DNA of 64,000 nucleotides from Pseudozobellia sp. WGM2 (GCF_017810075.1 NZ_JADNYK010000003.1:496001-560000), one strand, 5' to 3'. Shown: positions 1-10,200, counted from the first letter of the stretch. Translations and numbers: made by a program. The notes: generated by a model from the sequence alone, not told the origin.

Positions 1-1656
1 GAACGCCCGATGGATAGGCTTATCTGTGGCGATGTAGGCTTTGGTAAAACCGAGGTAGCCATTCGTGCGGCCTTTAAGGCGGTTGATAATGGCAAACAGG
101 TGGCAGTACTTGTGCCCACCACTATTCTAGCCTTTCAACACCACCGAACTTTTTCGGAGCGTCTTAAGGAGATGCCGGTTACCGTAGATTATCTAAACAG
201 GTTCAGAACGGCTAAAGAACGAAGGGAAACCCTTGAAAATTTGGCTTCGGGCAAAGTTGATATCATCATTGGCACGCATCAATTGGTAAACAAAAATGTT
301 CAATTCAAAGACCTCGGCTTGTTGATTGTTGATGAAGAACAAAAATTCGGGGTTGCTGTTAAAGACAAATTGAAGTCTATAAAAGAAAATGTCGACGTGC
401 TCACACTTACGGCTACACCTATACCGCGTACCCTGCAATTTAGCCTTATGGCGGCCAGAGACTTATCGGTTATCAATACTGCACCACCCAACCGCTACCC
501 TATCGAAAGCAGGGTCATTCGATTTAGTGAAGAAATTATGCGCGATGCCATCAGTTACGAAATTGAACGTGGCGGGCAAGTATTCTTTATTCATAATCGA
601 ATTGAGAATATTAAAGAAGTGGCCGGTATGATTCAACGCTTGGTACCCGACGCAAAAGTAGGCATTGGGCATGGGCAAATGGATGGTAAAAAACTTGAAG
701 CCCTCATGCTAGGCTTTATTAACGGGGAGTTCGATGTCCTAGTTTCGACAACCATAGTTGAAAGCGGACTTGACGTTACCAATGCAAATACCATTTTTAT
801 AAACAATGCCAATAATTTTGGTCTGAGCGACCTGCATCAAATGCGTGGTCGTGTAGGTCGAAGCAATAAGAAGGCTTTTTGCTTTTTTATTACTCCACCA
901 TACGAGGTAATGACCCCAGATGCCAGAAAACGGATCGAAGCCCTAGAACAGTTTACAGAATTGGGCAGCGGTTTTAATATTGCCATGAAAGATTTAGAGA
1001 TTCGTGGCGCGGGTGACCTACTAGGGGGCGAGCAAAGTGGATTCATCAACGAAATCGGTTTTGAAACCTACCAAAAAATTCTGGCCGAGGCCATTGACGA
1101 ACTGAAGGAAAACGAATTTAAAGACCTATATGAAGAAGTTGAAGGACATCATGAAAAGGTCTTCGTAAAGGAAACGCAAATCGATACCGATTTCGAGTTA
1201 TTATTTCCTGATGATTATATCAACAACATTACCGAACGTCTCAATCTCTATACAGAACTCAATCAGGTTAAAGACGAAGGAGGACTTAAAAAGTATGAGA
1301 CCGAACTAATCGACCGTTTTGGCGAACTACCTTCAGAAGCGGAAGATTTACTGAATTCAGTTCGAATCAAATGGATCGCCACCCAAATTGGTTTAGAGCG
1401 TATTATAATGAAAAAGGGGAAGTTGGTGGGCTACTTCATTGCCGATCAGCAATCTGAATTCTACCAAAGCTCAATTTTCACCAAAGTGCTTCAATTTGTT
1501 CAGAGCCATCCGCAGCAATGTAAAATGAAGGAAAAACAAACTCGTAATGGTTTACGCTTGTTATTGGTGTTCGATAATATTTCATCAATTGAAAAGGCGC
1601 TAAAGGCATTGAACCCTTTTGAGCAATTTGCAACGACGGAGAAAATCGCTCAGTAA
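1..1656 (+). CDS. mfd: Transcription-repair coupling factor Mfd, C-terminal part (5' end outside window)
   Basis: ATP-dependent DNA translocase that removes RNA polymerase stalled at lesions and recruits UvrA. The reading frame is open from base 1, so the N-terminal UvrB-like and RNA-polymerase-binding parts lie upstream of the window. Visible are the Walker A sequence GDVGFGKT near fragment residue 11, the DEEQ box near residue 111, the TAT-P motif III, a full helicase C domain with the QMRGRVGR motif, and the TRCF C-terminal domain. The order and the DEEQ box fit Mfd rather than RecG. It ends in TAA 87 bp before the TerB-like pair. Confidence 0.95.
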   Translation, partial: ERPMDRLICGDVGFGKTEVAIRAAFKAVDNGKQVAVLVPTTILAFQHHRTFSERLKEMPVTVDYLNRFRTAKERRETLENLASGKVDIIIGTHQLVNKNVQFKDLGLLIVDEEQKFGVAVKDKLKSIKENVDVLTLTATPIPRTLQFSLMAARDLSVINTAPPNRYPIESRVIRFSEEIMRDAISYEIERGGQVFFIHNRIENIKEVAGMIQRLVPDAKVGIGHGQMDGKKLEALMLGFINGEFDVLVSTTIVESGLDVTNANTIFINNANNFGLSDLHQMRGRVGRSNKKAFCFFITPPYEVMTPDARKRIEALEQFTELGSGFNIAMKDLEIRGAGDLLGGEQSGFINEIGFETYQKILAEAIDELKENEFKDLYEEVEGHHEKVFVKETQIDTDFELLFPDDYINNITERLNLYTELNQVKDEGGLKKYETELIDRFGELPSEAEDLLNSVRIKWIATQIGLERIIMKKGKLVGYFIADQQSEFYQSSIFTKVLQFVQSHPQQCKMKEKQTRNGLRLLLVFDNISSIEKALKALNPFEQFATTEKIAQ

Positions 1657-1742
1657 CTCAGTTCATTTTACATATTAAGAATAGGCCACAATTTCGCACA
1701 ATTTGCTATCTTACCCCCACTAACACAAACCATTAACATATT

Positions 1743-2078
1743 ATGCAAACTCAAACGGCAGCTTTTACCTTGGCCGAAAAACTGGCTATGGTACATGCTG
1801 TGAATGCCGTTATTCTTGCCGACGGTCACGTTCATGAAGGGGAAATCAATGCTTTGACCCAGCTCATGCAGTATATCGATTTTGACAGTAATTTTATTAT
1901 GCAGGCAAGAAATATAGATAGCGAACAAGCTATTTTGATTCTAAAAAAAATGTCGCAAGAGAAGAAAGACAATTTGGAATCAATTCTAGAAATGACGGCT
2001 ATTTCCGATGGATTTAAGCACACTTCGGAAATCGATTTAATGACCTATATTTTCAGGTCGATGAACAGTAGCAACTGA
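1743..2078 (+). CDS. TerB-like helical protein
   Basis: A 111-residue, all-helical, soluble protein without a signal peptide. The 'ILADGHVHEGEI' segment near residues 28-39 and the spacing of acidic residues resemble TerB/DjlA-type domains, which often bind metal. No partner tellurite-resistance genes are nearby, so a TerB fold does not imply tellurite resistance. It is followed after 11 bp by a second gene of the same kind (2090-2434), probably an old tandem duplication and a two-gene operon. Function unknown. Confidence 0.7.
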   Translation: MQTQTAAFTLAEKLAMVHAVNAVILADGHVHEGEINALTQLMQYIDFDSNFIMQARNIDSEQAILILKKMSQEKKDNLESILEMTAISDGFKHTSEIDLMTYIFRSMNSSN

Positions 2079-2089
2079 CCACAAAGAGC

Positions 2090-2434
2090 ATGAAAACTAC
2101 AGAATGTAATAAAGTACATTTTGAAGAGAATGAAAAGAAAGCTATAATCGCCTTATGTTATGAGGTTATTTTAGCCGATGGTCTGGTTCACCCCAACGAA
2201 ATAAAGACTTTGCATAATCTTAAAGACAAATTAGGCATTAACGGTCTTATCGTCAAGGAAGCTCAAAAAACAACTGTTCAAGAGGCAGAATCGATTTTAC
2301 GAAATATGTCAACAACAAATAAAAATTCTTTGGCCAGAACGCTGCATGAGATAGCTATAGCAGATTTTCATGTTCACAAAAAGGAAGTTCGTTTAATTAT
2401 TCAAACTTTTAAAAATATCGGAATCGGCATTTAA
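2090..2434 (+). CDS. TerB-like helical protein, paralogue of the preceding gene
   Basis: 114 residues, cytoplasmic. It keeps the same landmark as its upstream neighbour: 'ILADGLVHPNEI' here against 'ILADGHVHEGEI' there, at similar distance from the N terminus, and a second similar acidic/His motif near the C terminus (residues ~93-101). The two genes are separated by 11 bp and are probably cotranscribed. The degree of divergence suggests an old duplication. No specific function can be assigned. Confidence 0.65.
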   Translation: MKTTECNKVHFEENEKKAIIALCYEVILADGLVHPNEIKTLHNLKDKLGINGLIVKEAQKTTVQEAESILRNMSTTNKNSLARTLHEIAIADFHVHKKEVRLIIQTFKNIGIGI

Positions 2435-2477
2435 AGCGACCAAGAGCCAAATCCTTTTTGAACAGTAAAATTTATTT

Positions 2478-2927
2478 ATGAAATCAATTCTTTTCAAATC
2501 ACTAATTCTACTGTTCACGGCTGCTTGCACTTATGCCCAAGATAGCCCCTCTAAAAAAGAGAAGCCACTTTACACTCTAATTGACCAATATGCCCAAGCG
2601 CGCGAAGTAAAAGACACCATTTTATTGAACAAGATCCTAACAGAGGATATCGATCAATTGGTATCTACCGGTGAATGGCGACGGGGTTATAAAACCGCTA
2701 AAGAAGGCATGCTTAGAAGCTCTGCAACCAACCCTGGAGATAGAGTCTTAACGGTAGAGCACACCCGATTTCTAAATGATAAAACCGCAATTATCGATGC
2801 TCGCTATGAAATAAGGAATAGCGATGGCTCCATAAGAAAAATGTGGAGCACCTTTATAGCTATCAAAGAGCAAAAAACCTGGAAAATTAGTGCCATCAGA
2901 AATATGCTGCCTAGAGGGCAAAACTAG
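2478..2927 (+). CDS. Exported NTF2-like (DUF4440-type) protein
   Basis: 149 residues. Residues 1-20 form a signal peptide ending in TYAQ. The mature part has the typical start of small NTF2-fold proteins: a helix with 'LIDQYAQAREVKDTILLNKILTED', followed by strands ending in a conserved 'W.STFIAIKEQKTWKISAIR' pattern. Such proteins are periplasmic or secreted; some are enzymes, but no catalytic residues can be recognised here. It stands 44 bp after the TerB pair and 66 bp before the CE7 esterase. Confidence 0.65.
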   Translation: MKSILFKSLILLFTAACTYAQDSPSKKEKPLYTLIDQYAQAREVKDTILLNKILTEDIDQLVSTGEWRRGYKTAKEGMLRSSATNPGDRVLTVEHTRFLNDKTAIIDARYEIRNSDGSIRKMWSTFIAIKEQKTWKISAIRNMLPRGQN

Positions 2928-2993
2928 TATCGTTACCTGCTTCTCAATTCGTATCTTAGTCGTACATTTTTTTGAACCAAACCAACCTGACCG

Positions 2994-4280
2994 ATGAAAA
3001 TCAAATGCTACGCTTTCTTATTTTTCATATTACTCTCTTGTTTTAATCTTTCCGCCCAACCCAGTAAACAATTGGTTGAGGTAATTATAAGCCCTGATGA
3101 ATCGGATTGGACGTATAATCTGGGTGAACAAGCAGAGTTTACCATAATGGTGCTCAAAAACAAGGTGCCTCTAAAAAACATTGATATAAAATATGCCATC
3201 GGGCCAGATTTTGGATATCGTGAACTACCCCTTTGGGAAGAAGGTACCTTGACGGCAAAGAAAAACACGATAAAAGCAAAAAAGTTCGACCACCCGGGTT
3301 TTCTTCGTTGTACAGCAACCGTAACCGTAGATGGCAAAGAATATAGTTCATATACCACAGTTGGTTTTGAACCCGATAGAATCAAACCCACCACCACACT
3401 ACCCAAAGACTTTGAAAATTTTTGGAAACAGGGCAAAGATGAATTGTCTCAAATACCAATAGAACCGGTACTGACATTGATGCCCGAACGCTGTACCGAC
3501 AAGGTCGATGTATATCACGTGAGCATCAACAATATTCAAGGGAAAATTTATGGCATTCTTGCCATGCCAAAGAAAGATGGCAAATACCCTGCAATTTTAC
3601 ATGTTCCCGGGGCAGGTGTCCGCCCCTATTACGGTAAGGTAAGCGAAGCCGCTGAAGGGTTTGTTTCATTCACCATTGGCATTCATGGTATTCCGGTAAA
3701 TTTAGACGAAGGAGTTTATAGAGATTTAAGGGCAGGAGCGTTAAATGGTTATCAAACATTCAACTTAGATGATAAAGATCAGATGTATTTTCGTCGGGTT
3801 TATTTGGGGTGCATTCGTTCCGTCGATTTTATTGAAAGCCTTGATAAATTTAATGGAGAGGATATCGGCGTTACCGGTGGCAGCCAAGGTGGCGCGCTTT
3901 CGATAGTTACCGCTGGCCTTGACGACCGAATCGATTATTTGGCCGCCTTTTACCCGGCGCTTTCCGACATGACGGGTTTTCTCCACGGTCGAGCAGGTGG
4001 CTGGCCACAAATATTTGTAGATGAATTTACCAATAAGCCAGAAAAAATTGAAGTTTCGAAATACTACGACGTAGCCAATTTTGCACGCTTTGTTAAGGCT
4101 GAAGGTTGGTACAGTTGGGGCTATAACGATAATGTCTGTTCACCGGCCTCTACCTATGCCGCCTACAATACAATTCCCGGTAAAAAAGAACTTCATCTTT
4201 TTCAAGAAACCCAGCATTGGACGTTTCCCGAACAACGTGAATTGCGAAATGAATGGTTGTACACCAAATTAAAAAAATAG
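2994..4280 (+). CDS. Acetylxylan esterase-like alpha/beta hydrolase (CE7 family)
   Basis: 428 residues with an N-terminal signal peptide (cleavage probably after SAQ) and an extra N-terminal beta domain of about 110 residues before the hydrolase fold. The nucleophile elbow is GGSQGG with Ser297, which is characteristic of CE7 deacetylases; the catalytic His is probably in the 'ETQHW' segment near the C terminus. The family removes acetyl groups from xylan or other acetylated sugars and drugs. Substrate here is inferred only from family. The next gene starts one base after the stop codon, implying coupling. Confidence 0.8.
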   Translation: MKIKCYAFLFFILLSCFNLSAQPSKQLVEVIISPDESDWTYNLGEQAEFTIMVLKNKVPLKNIDIKYAIGPDFGYRELPLWEEGTLTAKKNTIKAKKFDHPGFLRCTATVTVDGKEYSSYTTVGFEPDRIKPTTTLPKDFENFWKQGKDELSQIPIEPVLTLMPERCTDKVDVYHVSINNIQGKIYGILAMPKKDGKYPAILHVPGAGVRPYYGKVSEAAEGFVSFTIGIHGIPVNLDEGVYRDLRAGALNGYQTFNLDDKDQMYFRRVYLGCIRSVDFIESLDKFNGEDIGVTGGSQGGALSIVTAGLDDRIDYLAAFYPALSDMTGFLHGRAGGWPQIFVDEFTNKPEKIEVSKYYDVANFARFVKAEGWYSWGYNDNVCSPASTYAAYNTIPGKKELHLFQETQHWTFPEQRELRNEWLYTKLKK

Positions 4281-4281
4281 C

Positions 4282-5130
4282 TTGAAAAAGGCTCTCTACG
4301 CCATTATTCTTTGTGCCATAATCGCTGGCAGCAACGGAGTTCTCATCAAACACATGAACTCGTTATCGGCAGGTGCCATCGGTTTTTTCCGTACGATGAT
4401 TCCGGTATTGATTCTTTCCCCGGTCTTGTTCAGCAAATCAAGACCGTTATTTACGGGCAATTACAAAAAAATGCTACTGGCTTCAGCCGTGAACGTTGTA
4501 CGCCTCTATTTTTATCTACTGGCGTTCATTTATACATCTATTGGCAATGCAATAGTATTGGCTTACACATGGCCTATTTTTGTATTTCTTATCGAAACGA
4601 GGTATTATCGCAAACCCCTCAATAAACAACAGATCCTTTTACTATTATTGGCATTTACCGGAATGGTCATCACCTATACGAACAAGTCTTTCAGCTTTGG
4701 TAATGATGACCTTATCGGCATGGTATCCGCAGTTTTATGTGCTATTGGCTACGCCATCACCGTGGTAATGTTCAAATCGGAATCGGCAAATTATACATCG
4801 GAGCAGCTTATCGTCTATCAAAACCTTATAAGTGCTATTTTCTTTCTGCCCTTTATGTTCTTTCTTCCAGAAATTCAATGGAATCAAATAGGCATAGGTT
4901 TATTCTATGGGGTTTGGGTCGGAATCGTGATTTTTAAACTGTTCTTTTACGGACTCAAATTTTTGCCGGCATCAACAGCCTCTGGCCTTATGTATATAGA
5001 AATCGTCAGTGCAATCACCCTGGGGTATTTTGTGCTAGAGGAAACCTTGAATATAAATACATTGATAGGCGGCACTTTAATTTTAATTAGTAGTTTTCTC
5101 ATTACCCGGGCAAACACAAAAAAAGATTAA
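4282..5130 (+). CDS. EamA/DMT-family transporter
   Basis: 282 residues with about ten hydrophobic helices arranged as two EamA repeats, the layout of drug/metabolite transporters. The start is TTG at 4282, one base after the TAG of the esterase gene; no better ATG exists before the first helix. The substrate cannot be read from sequence. Coupling to a secreted esterase might mean import or export of a sugar-derived product, but this is a guess. Confidence 0.8.
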   Translation: MKKALYAIILCAIIAGSNGVLIKHMNSLSAGAIGFFRTMIPVLILSPVLFSKSRPLFTGNYKKMLLASAVNVVRLYFYLLAFIYTSIGNAIVLAYTWPIFVFLIETRYYRKPLNKQQILLLLLAFTGMVITYTNKSFSFGNDDLIGMVSAVLCAIGYAITVVMFKSESANYTSEQLIVYQNLISAIFFLPFMFFLPEIQWNQIGIGLFYGVWVGIVIFKLFFYGLKFLPASTASGLMYIEIVSAITLGYFVLEETLNINTLIGGTLILISSFLITRANTKKD

Positions 5131-5230
5131 CTTACTACCCATTTGGCAAACTCTACTTTCTCATCGTATTTTATTCGAATGAGTAACCCGTTTTCCAAAC
5201 ACTATATCTTAACAACAATTGAACTAAAGA

Positions 5231-6250
5231 ATGGCTTCAAACCTTAGACAAATTTCTTACGAACAAATGCAACAGGTGTTGCAAAAACTATTTCGCAAAT
5301 ACGGTTTCACGGATACCAAGGCTGATCTGATAGCCAGAATATATACCGAAAGCACCTTAGATGGCGTTAACTCGCATGGTATCAATCGGGTTCCTCTTTT
5401 TATCACCTATATTGAAAAGGGCTATGTTGACGTTCATGCAGAAGCTGAAAAGGCAGAAGCTTTTGGTAGTATAGAACGATGGGACGGTAAATTAGGCCCT
5501 GGCATTATCAACGCTCACAAATGCACCAACAGGGCGATAGAATTGGCAAAAACCAATGGCATGGGCCTTGTGGCCCTAAGAAACACAAATCATTGGATGC
5601 GTGGCGGCACCTACGGAAGAATGGCTGCCGATAACAATTGCATATCTATATTATTTACGAACACCCAACCCAATATGCCACCATGGGGCGGTAAAGAAAG
5701 TCGACTGGGCAATAACCCTTTGATTGTCTCTATACCCAGAGAAGAAGGTCATGTGGTTCTTGATATGGCTATTTCACAGTTCGCTTTCGGAAAAATTCAT
5801 GATTATCGCTTGAAGGGCCAAAAATTGCCATTCCCGGGTGGATGGGATGATGATGATAAACTCTCCAACGACCCTGAAAAAATATTGAACAAAGAGAGAG
5901 GTTTACCTATAGGTTATTGGAAAGGCTCAGCACTTTCGATGATATTAGATATGTTGGCCACCTTATTGTCCGCCGGAAATTCTACTTCTAAAATTTCAGG
6001 AAAAGATTGCGAAGTGGGTATTTCACAGGTCTATCTTTGCATCTCTCAAGATTTATTTCACGATAAAGACCTTCAAGAAAGGTTACTGCAAGAAATAATC
6101 GATTTCACCCACGATGTAGAACCCATAAACAAAGGCGACAAAATCTACTACCCTGGTGAACGAACCTTAGAAACTCGAGCCAAGAACGAAAAAGAAGGAA
6201 TGCCGGTAAGCAATGAAGTATGGGCTAAAATCTTAGAACTTTCTTCGTAA
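5231..6250 (+). CDS. Ldh_2-family dehydrogenase, probable 3-dehydro-L-gulonate 2-dehydrogenase
   Basis: 339 residues of the malate/L-lactate dehydrogenase type 2 superfamily, which use NAD(P) without a classical Rossmann fold. The segments 'NSHGINRVPLF', 'NTNHWMRGGTYGRMA' and 'PWGGKESRLGNNPL' are close to YiaK/DlgD, which reduces 2,3-diketo-L-gulonate in L-ascorbate or gulonate breakdown. The catalytic His of the family is the SHG histidine near residue 49. No other gulonate-pathway genes lie close, so the precise substrate remains inferred. Confidence 0.85.
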   Translation: MASNLRQISYEQMQQVLQKLFRKYGFTDTKADLIARIYTESTLDGVNSHGINRVPLFITYIEKGYVDVHAEAEKAEAFGSIERWDGKLGPGIINAHKCTNRAIELAKTNGMGLVALRNTNHWMRGGTYGRMAADNNCISILFTNTQPNMPPWGGKESRLGNNPLIVSIPREEGHVVLDMAISQFAFGKIHDYRLKGQKLPFPGGWDDDDKLSNDPEKILNKERGLPIGYWKGSALSMILDMLATLLSAGNSTSKISGKDCEVGISQVYLCISQDLFHDKDLQERLLQEIIDFTHDVEPINKGDKIYYPGERTLETRAKNEKEGMPVSNEVWAKILELSS

Positions 6251-6295
6251 GAAATGCTGTAAAACGGATCAATTTATCTGCAAATACCAAAATCT

Positions 6296-7576
6296 ATGAA
6301 AACAAATGTTATGGCGCTGGCCTTGATTTCAGTACTGCTTCTGCAATCTTGTAAAGAGAATACATCTTCGAATGCCAAAACTGAGAGTGACTCATCGTTG
6401 GTGATTACCGAAAACGCAACGCAACGCATAGATTCGACCTTAAAAAGTTTTGTAGATGCCAAGAACATCGCAGGAGTTTCAGCCCTAGTTTTCGAAAAGA
6501 ACAAAGAGGTATATTTCAATGCTTTTGGCCATGCCGATATCGAGTCACAAAAACCAATGGCCCGTAATACTATCGTTCAAATTTACTCGATGACCAAACC
6601 GGTCACGGGTACGGCTTTGATGACGCTATACGAAGAAGGAAAATTTGAATTAGATGACCCTTTGGAAAAATATGCCCCTGAATTTGCCGATATGAAAGTC
6701 TATGCAGGTGAAGATGCTTCCGGAAAGCCCATTTTGGAGGATGCCAACCGCCCGATCACCATACGCGATATTACCCGACACACCGCCGGGTTTGCAGGGG
6801 CGGGTGATTCACCCTTAGGTAAAATGGTGGCAGAGGCCGATGCCATGAACCGCAATAATACCTTAACGCAAATGGCCGAAAAAATGGGCAAACTTCCCCT
6901 ACAATTTCACCCTGGTGAAGAATGGTTGTATGGCCCTTGTGTCGATGTACAAGCCTTCTTGGTCGAACGAATCTCCGGAGTACCCTACCAAGAATATGTA
7001 CGTAAACATATACTCGATAAATTGGGAATGAACGAAACACGTTATTTTATTCCTGAAGAAGACCGTGCACGCTTTGCAAGCTTATATCGAAGAAAGGGTG
7101 AAGGTGTTTTAGAGCGAGATACGGTAACTTACAGTAATTATCTTGAAAAATGGCCATTGACTCGTGGTGGTTCGGGTCTTACCTCAACATTAGATGACTA
7201 TATGAGGTTCGCTCAAATGCTAGTTAAAAAAGGTAGTTTAGATTCTGTGAGAATTTTAAAGCCGGAGACCGTGAAGTTAATGGCGACCAATCAATTGGCC
7301 GACAGCGTAACCGAAAGGCATTTCTTGCCCAGTAAAGGCCAAGTAGGGTTTGGTATTGACTTTGCCGTTCGAACAGACCCTCCTGCAAACGCGGATGAAA
7401 ATAACGGGGCCGTCGGTGAATTTTTCTGGGATGGGGCTGCAAGCACCCTCTTTTGGGTCGATCCCGTCAATGAATTAACTGCCGTACTTTTTGTTCAATT
7501 GTTTCCATACGATCAAGTTGGTCTACATAAAGGTTTTCGCGATGCTGTTTACGGGCCATTTAAAAATGGTAATTGA
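6296..7576 (+). CDS. Lipoprotein serine hydrolase, beta-lactamase class C fold
   Basis: 426 residues with a lipoprotein signal (LLQSC, Cys20), so probably an envelope lipoprotein. The SxxK motif is SMTK at Ser98, and the Tyr motif is in 'EEWLYGPCVDV'. This arrangement fits esterases and D-Ala/D-amino-acid peptidases of the Beta-lactamase family more often than true AmpC. Antibiotic resistance should not be inferred. It is followed by another exported hydrolase. Confidence 0.8.
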   Translation: MKTNVMALALISVLLLQSCKENTSSNAKTESDSSLVITENATQRIDSTLKSFVDAKNIAGVSALVFEKNKEVYFNAFGHADIESQKPMARNTIVQIYSMTKPVTGTALMTLYEEGKFELDDPLEKYAPEFADMKVYAGEDASGKPILEDANRPITIRDITRHTAGFAGAGDSPLGKMVAEADAMNRNNTLTQMAEKMGKLPLQFHPGEEWLYGPCVDVQAFLVERISGVPYQEYVRKHILDKLGMNETRYFIPEEDRARFASLYRRKGEGVLERDTVTYSNYLEKWPLTRGGSGLTSTLDDYMRFAQMLVKKGSLDSVRILKPETVKLMATNQLADSVTERHFLPSKGQVGFGIDFAVRTDPPANADENNGAVGEFFWDGAASTLFWVDPVNELTAVLFVQLFPYDQVGLHKGFRDAVYGPFKNGN

Positions 7577-7611
7577 TTATATTTGGGCCAGCTAATTCAA
7601 ACTAACTTCTC

Positions 7612-9537
7612 ATGCATTTTCGTAGAATCACCCTTTTACTGTTTTTATTCGTTGCTACTATTTCGTGCGGACAGGAAATAGACACGCTTTACCTTGAAAA
7701 AAATTATGATTTAAAAGAGTATCGCATACCAATGCGAGATGGCGTGGAGCTTTTTACGGTGGTTTACACGCCGAAAAACACATCTGAAAAACATCCGATT
7801 CTATTAAACCGAACGTGTTATAATGCCTCAAAGCATACTGATTATCAATATGGCGGTTATCCTTCGCAATATTTGGTCGAAGATGGCTACATATTGGTGT
7901 TTCAAGATGTTAGGGGGCGATATATGTCAGGTGGCACGTTTGATAACATGCGACCGAACATCCCTGGTAACAAACCAAGAAACAAAAAAGATATCGATGA
8001 GAGCTCTGACACCTATGATACCATCGATTGGCTTATAAAAAATATAGACGGTAATAATGGAAAAGTGGGTATGTATGGTATTTCGTATCCGGGGCATTAC
8101 ACCGCAGCGGGCATGATCGATGCACACCCTGCCCTAAAGGCCTCGTCACCACAGGCACCCATTGCCGATTTCTTCTTTGACGACTTTCACCATCAAGGGG
8201 CTTTTCTTGAAAGTTATACCGCTGCATTTGCTGTTTTTGGTTATCAGAAAGACACTTTGACCAGAGAACCTTGGTATCGTGATGAACTTATGCGACTTTA
8301 TGGTAACCCAGCGCCCGATGCCTACGATTTCTTTTTAAAAACAGGTCCGCTGAAGAATATCACAGAAAAATACCATCACGATAATTTCTTTTGGAAACAA
8401 ATTGTTGAGCACCCTAATTATGATGAATTCTGGCAAAAAAGAAGTATTCTTCCCCACTTAAATGGTATTGACCATGCAGTTATGACCGTAGGCGGATGGT
8501 TCGATGCAGAAGACCTATATGGGCCATTAAATATTTACAAAACGGTTGAAGCAACTAGTCCGAAAGCCCAAAATACAATTGTAATGGGACCTTGGGACCA
8601 TGGAGGCTGGGCCCGAGAAAAGGGAAAGACCGTGCATAACCATATTTATTTTGGGGATAGTATTTCCACCTTTTTCTTGAAAGATATTGAACGTAATTTC
8701 TTTGCACATTATTTAAAGAGCAAGAATATTCATAAGCTTCCCGAAGCTTATATGTTCGATACAGGGGCAAAGAAATGGGAAAAATTCAACGAATGGCCTC
8801 CACAAGATATAGAACCGATAAGTTTGCACTTTGGTGAAAACGGAAAACTTTTCGTTAACCAACCATCTGACGAGAACACTGTTTTTGAGTATACGAGCGA
8901 CCCCAACAAACCGGTACCCTATACATCACAAACTGAAGGGTTGACCTTTACACCGAGAAGATACATGTCAGACGATCAGCGGCATGCTTCAAGAAGACCT
9001 GACGTATTGACTTTTGAGACAGACGCCCTAAAAGAGCCCCGCGTTCTGGCCGGTGAAATTATGGTCAAACTTAAAGTTGCCATGACAGGTACCGATGCCG
9101 ATTTTATAGTGAAATTGATAGATGTGTACCCCTCTGACCATGAGAACTATGAGCACAACCCCGATAATATTGTTATGGGCAATTACCAACAATTAGTTCG
9201 CGCCGAGGTATTTCGTGGTAGGTTCAGAAACAGTTTTGAGAAACCGGATTCATTTGTACCAGATGAAATTAGCGATGTCAATTTCAAGTTACAAGATGTG
9301 TTACATACTTTCAAAAAGGGGCACCGTATAATGATACAGATACACAGCACATGGTTCCCGTATATCGATAGAAATCCACAGAAATATGTAGAGAACATCT
9401 ACAAGGCCGACATCGAAGATTTTATAAAATCTAATATCAAGGTATACGGCTCATCATCTATAGAGATAGGCGGCACTCAAGAATGTTGTCTACCTGCACC
9501 ATTTCAAGCAAGAACAGAACAGTTTATTAAAGACTGA
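7612..9537 (+). CDS. CocE/NonD-family exported hydrolase
   Basis: 641 residues with an N-terminal signal; an 'ATISCG' segment may be a lipobox. The nucleophile is Ser158 in 'GISYPGH', followed by the cap domain, an Asp region 'VGGWFDAED' and a His region 'MGPWDHGGW', then a C-terminal jelly-roll. This is the X-Pro dipeptidyl-peptidase / cocaine esterase / alpha-amino-acid ester hydrolase family. Substrate unknown; peptides or acyl esters are both possible. A TATATTTG -7-like box lies at 7578-7585. The stop codon is three bases from the end of the convergent ACT-domain gene. Confidence 0.85.
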   Translation: MHFRRITLLLFLFVATISCGQEIDTLYLEKNYDLKEYRIPMRDGVELFTVVYTPKNTSEKHPILLNRTCYNASKHTDYQYGGYPSQYLVEDGYILVFQDVRGRYMSGGTFDNMRPNIPGNKPRNKKDIDESSDTYDTIDWLIKNIDGNNGKVGMYGISYPGHYTAAGMIDAHPALKASSPQAPIADFFFDDFHHQGAFLESYTAAFAVFGYQKDTLTREPWYRDELMRLYGNPAPDAYDFFLKTGPLKNITEKYHHDNFFWKQIVEHPNYDEFWQKRSILPHLNGIDHAVMTVGGWFDAEDLYGPLNIYKTVEATSPKAQNTIVMGPWDHGGWAREKGKTVHNHIYFGDSISTFFLKDIERNFFAHYLKSKNIHKLPEAYMFDTGAKKWEKFNEWPPQDIEPISLHFGENGKLFVNQPSDENTVFEYTSDPNKPVPYTSQTEGLTFTPRRYMSDDQRHASRRPDVLTFETDALKEPRVLAGEIMVKLKVAMTGTDADFIVKLIDVYPSDHENYEHNPDNIVMGNYQQLVRAEVFRGRFRNSFEKPDSFVPDEISDVNFKLQDVLHTFKKGHRIMIQIHSTWFPYIDRNPQKYVENIYKADIEDFIKSNIKVYGSSSIEIGGTQECCLPAPFQARTEQFIKD

Positions 9538-9540
9538 TTT

Positions 9541-10200
9541 CTATAAGGTTTTAAGGTCTTTGATAGTCTTGAAAGCTACATCTACCTGGCTATCATCGAC
9601 CAAAATCGTAAACTCGTTCGTAGTAGAGATTACTTCATAAAGCACAATACCCTCCCAAGCCAATCGCTGAAATATAAAGTAATAAATACCTGGTACAGAA
9701 ACATTCTCCGCTGGTAACTTTACCGTAATCGAGGATAGATTTTCAGCTTTTTGCGTACACTTTTCTTCATGAAAAAGTGTTTCTACGGTTTGGTCAAGAC
9801 TATTACTGACCACAATATTAAGTTCGTTAACACCTCGAGAAGACGTATAGAAAACATCTTTATTTCTATTTACCTCTTCCAACAACTGCGCTTGTACCTC
9901 GAGTATCGACTCGGAAACAAAAAAGGTAAAATCGGTTAATGAAGAACGTACCGTTATCTCACCTATATTCTTAAGAACTTTTATAATTTTATGGGTCGCC
10001 CGAAATTCAAGATCATCAGATAGACGTTTCAACGCCATCACAATCGCGCCGTTTCGAATATCTTTACCTAATTCATCTTCGATTTCAGGCTTTACAATGC
10101 GTGAAAGTGAGGTCAAGTTAATAATACCTTGAGCCAATGCACTCTGTAGAAATGGTTTCTTTTTAATATACTGTTCTACGACCGATGAAATTGTTTTCAT
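9541..10200 (-). CDS. ACT-like regulatory-domain protein
   Basis: 219 residues, soluble. The N-terminal third is helical ('IKKKPFLQSALAQGIINLTSLSRIV') and the C-terminal part has the alternating strand/helix pattern of tandem ACT-type domains, as in the regulatory part of aspartate kinases ('VSVPGIYYFIFQRLAWEGIVLYEVIST'). There is no kinase domain. Similar free-standing proteins are often labelled aspartate kinase in Bacteroidota; I treat it as a ligand-binding regulator of unknown target. Confidence 0.65.
   Translation of the reverse strand: MKTISSVVEQYIKKKPFLQSALAQGIINLTSLSRIVKPEIEDELGKDIRNGAIVMALKRLSDDLEFRATHKIIKVLKNIGEITVRSSLTDFTFFVSESILEVQAQLLEEVNRNKDVFYTSSRGVNELNIVVSNSLDQTVETLFHEEKCTQKAENLSSITVKLPAENVSVPGIYYFIFQRLAWEGIVLYEVISTTNEFTILVDDSQVDVAFKTIKDLKTL

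Noticed and set aside
1743-2434. Tellurite resistance operon
   Set aside because: Only TerB-like folds are present, without TerC, TerD or TerZ.
6296-7576. AmpC-type beta-lactamase / antibiotic resistance gene
   Set aside because: SxxK and Tyr motifs are shared with many esterases and peptidases; context gives no support for resistance.
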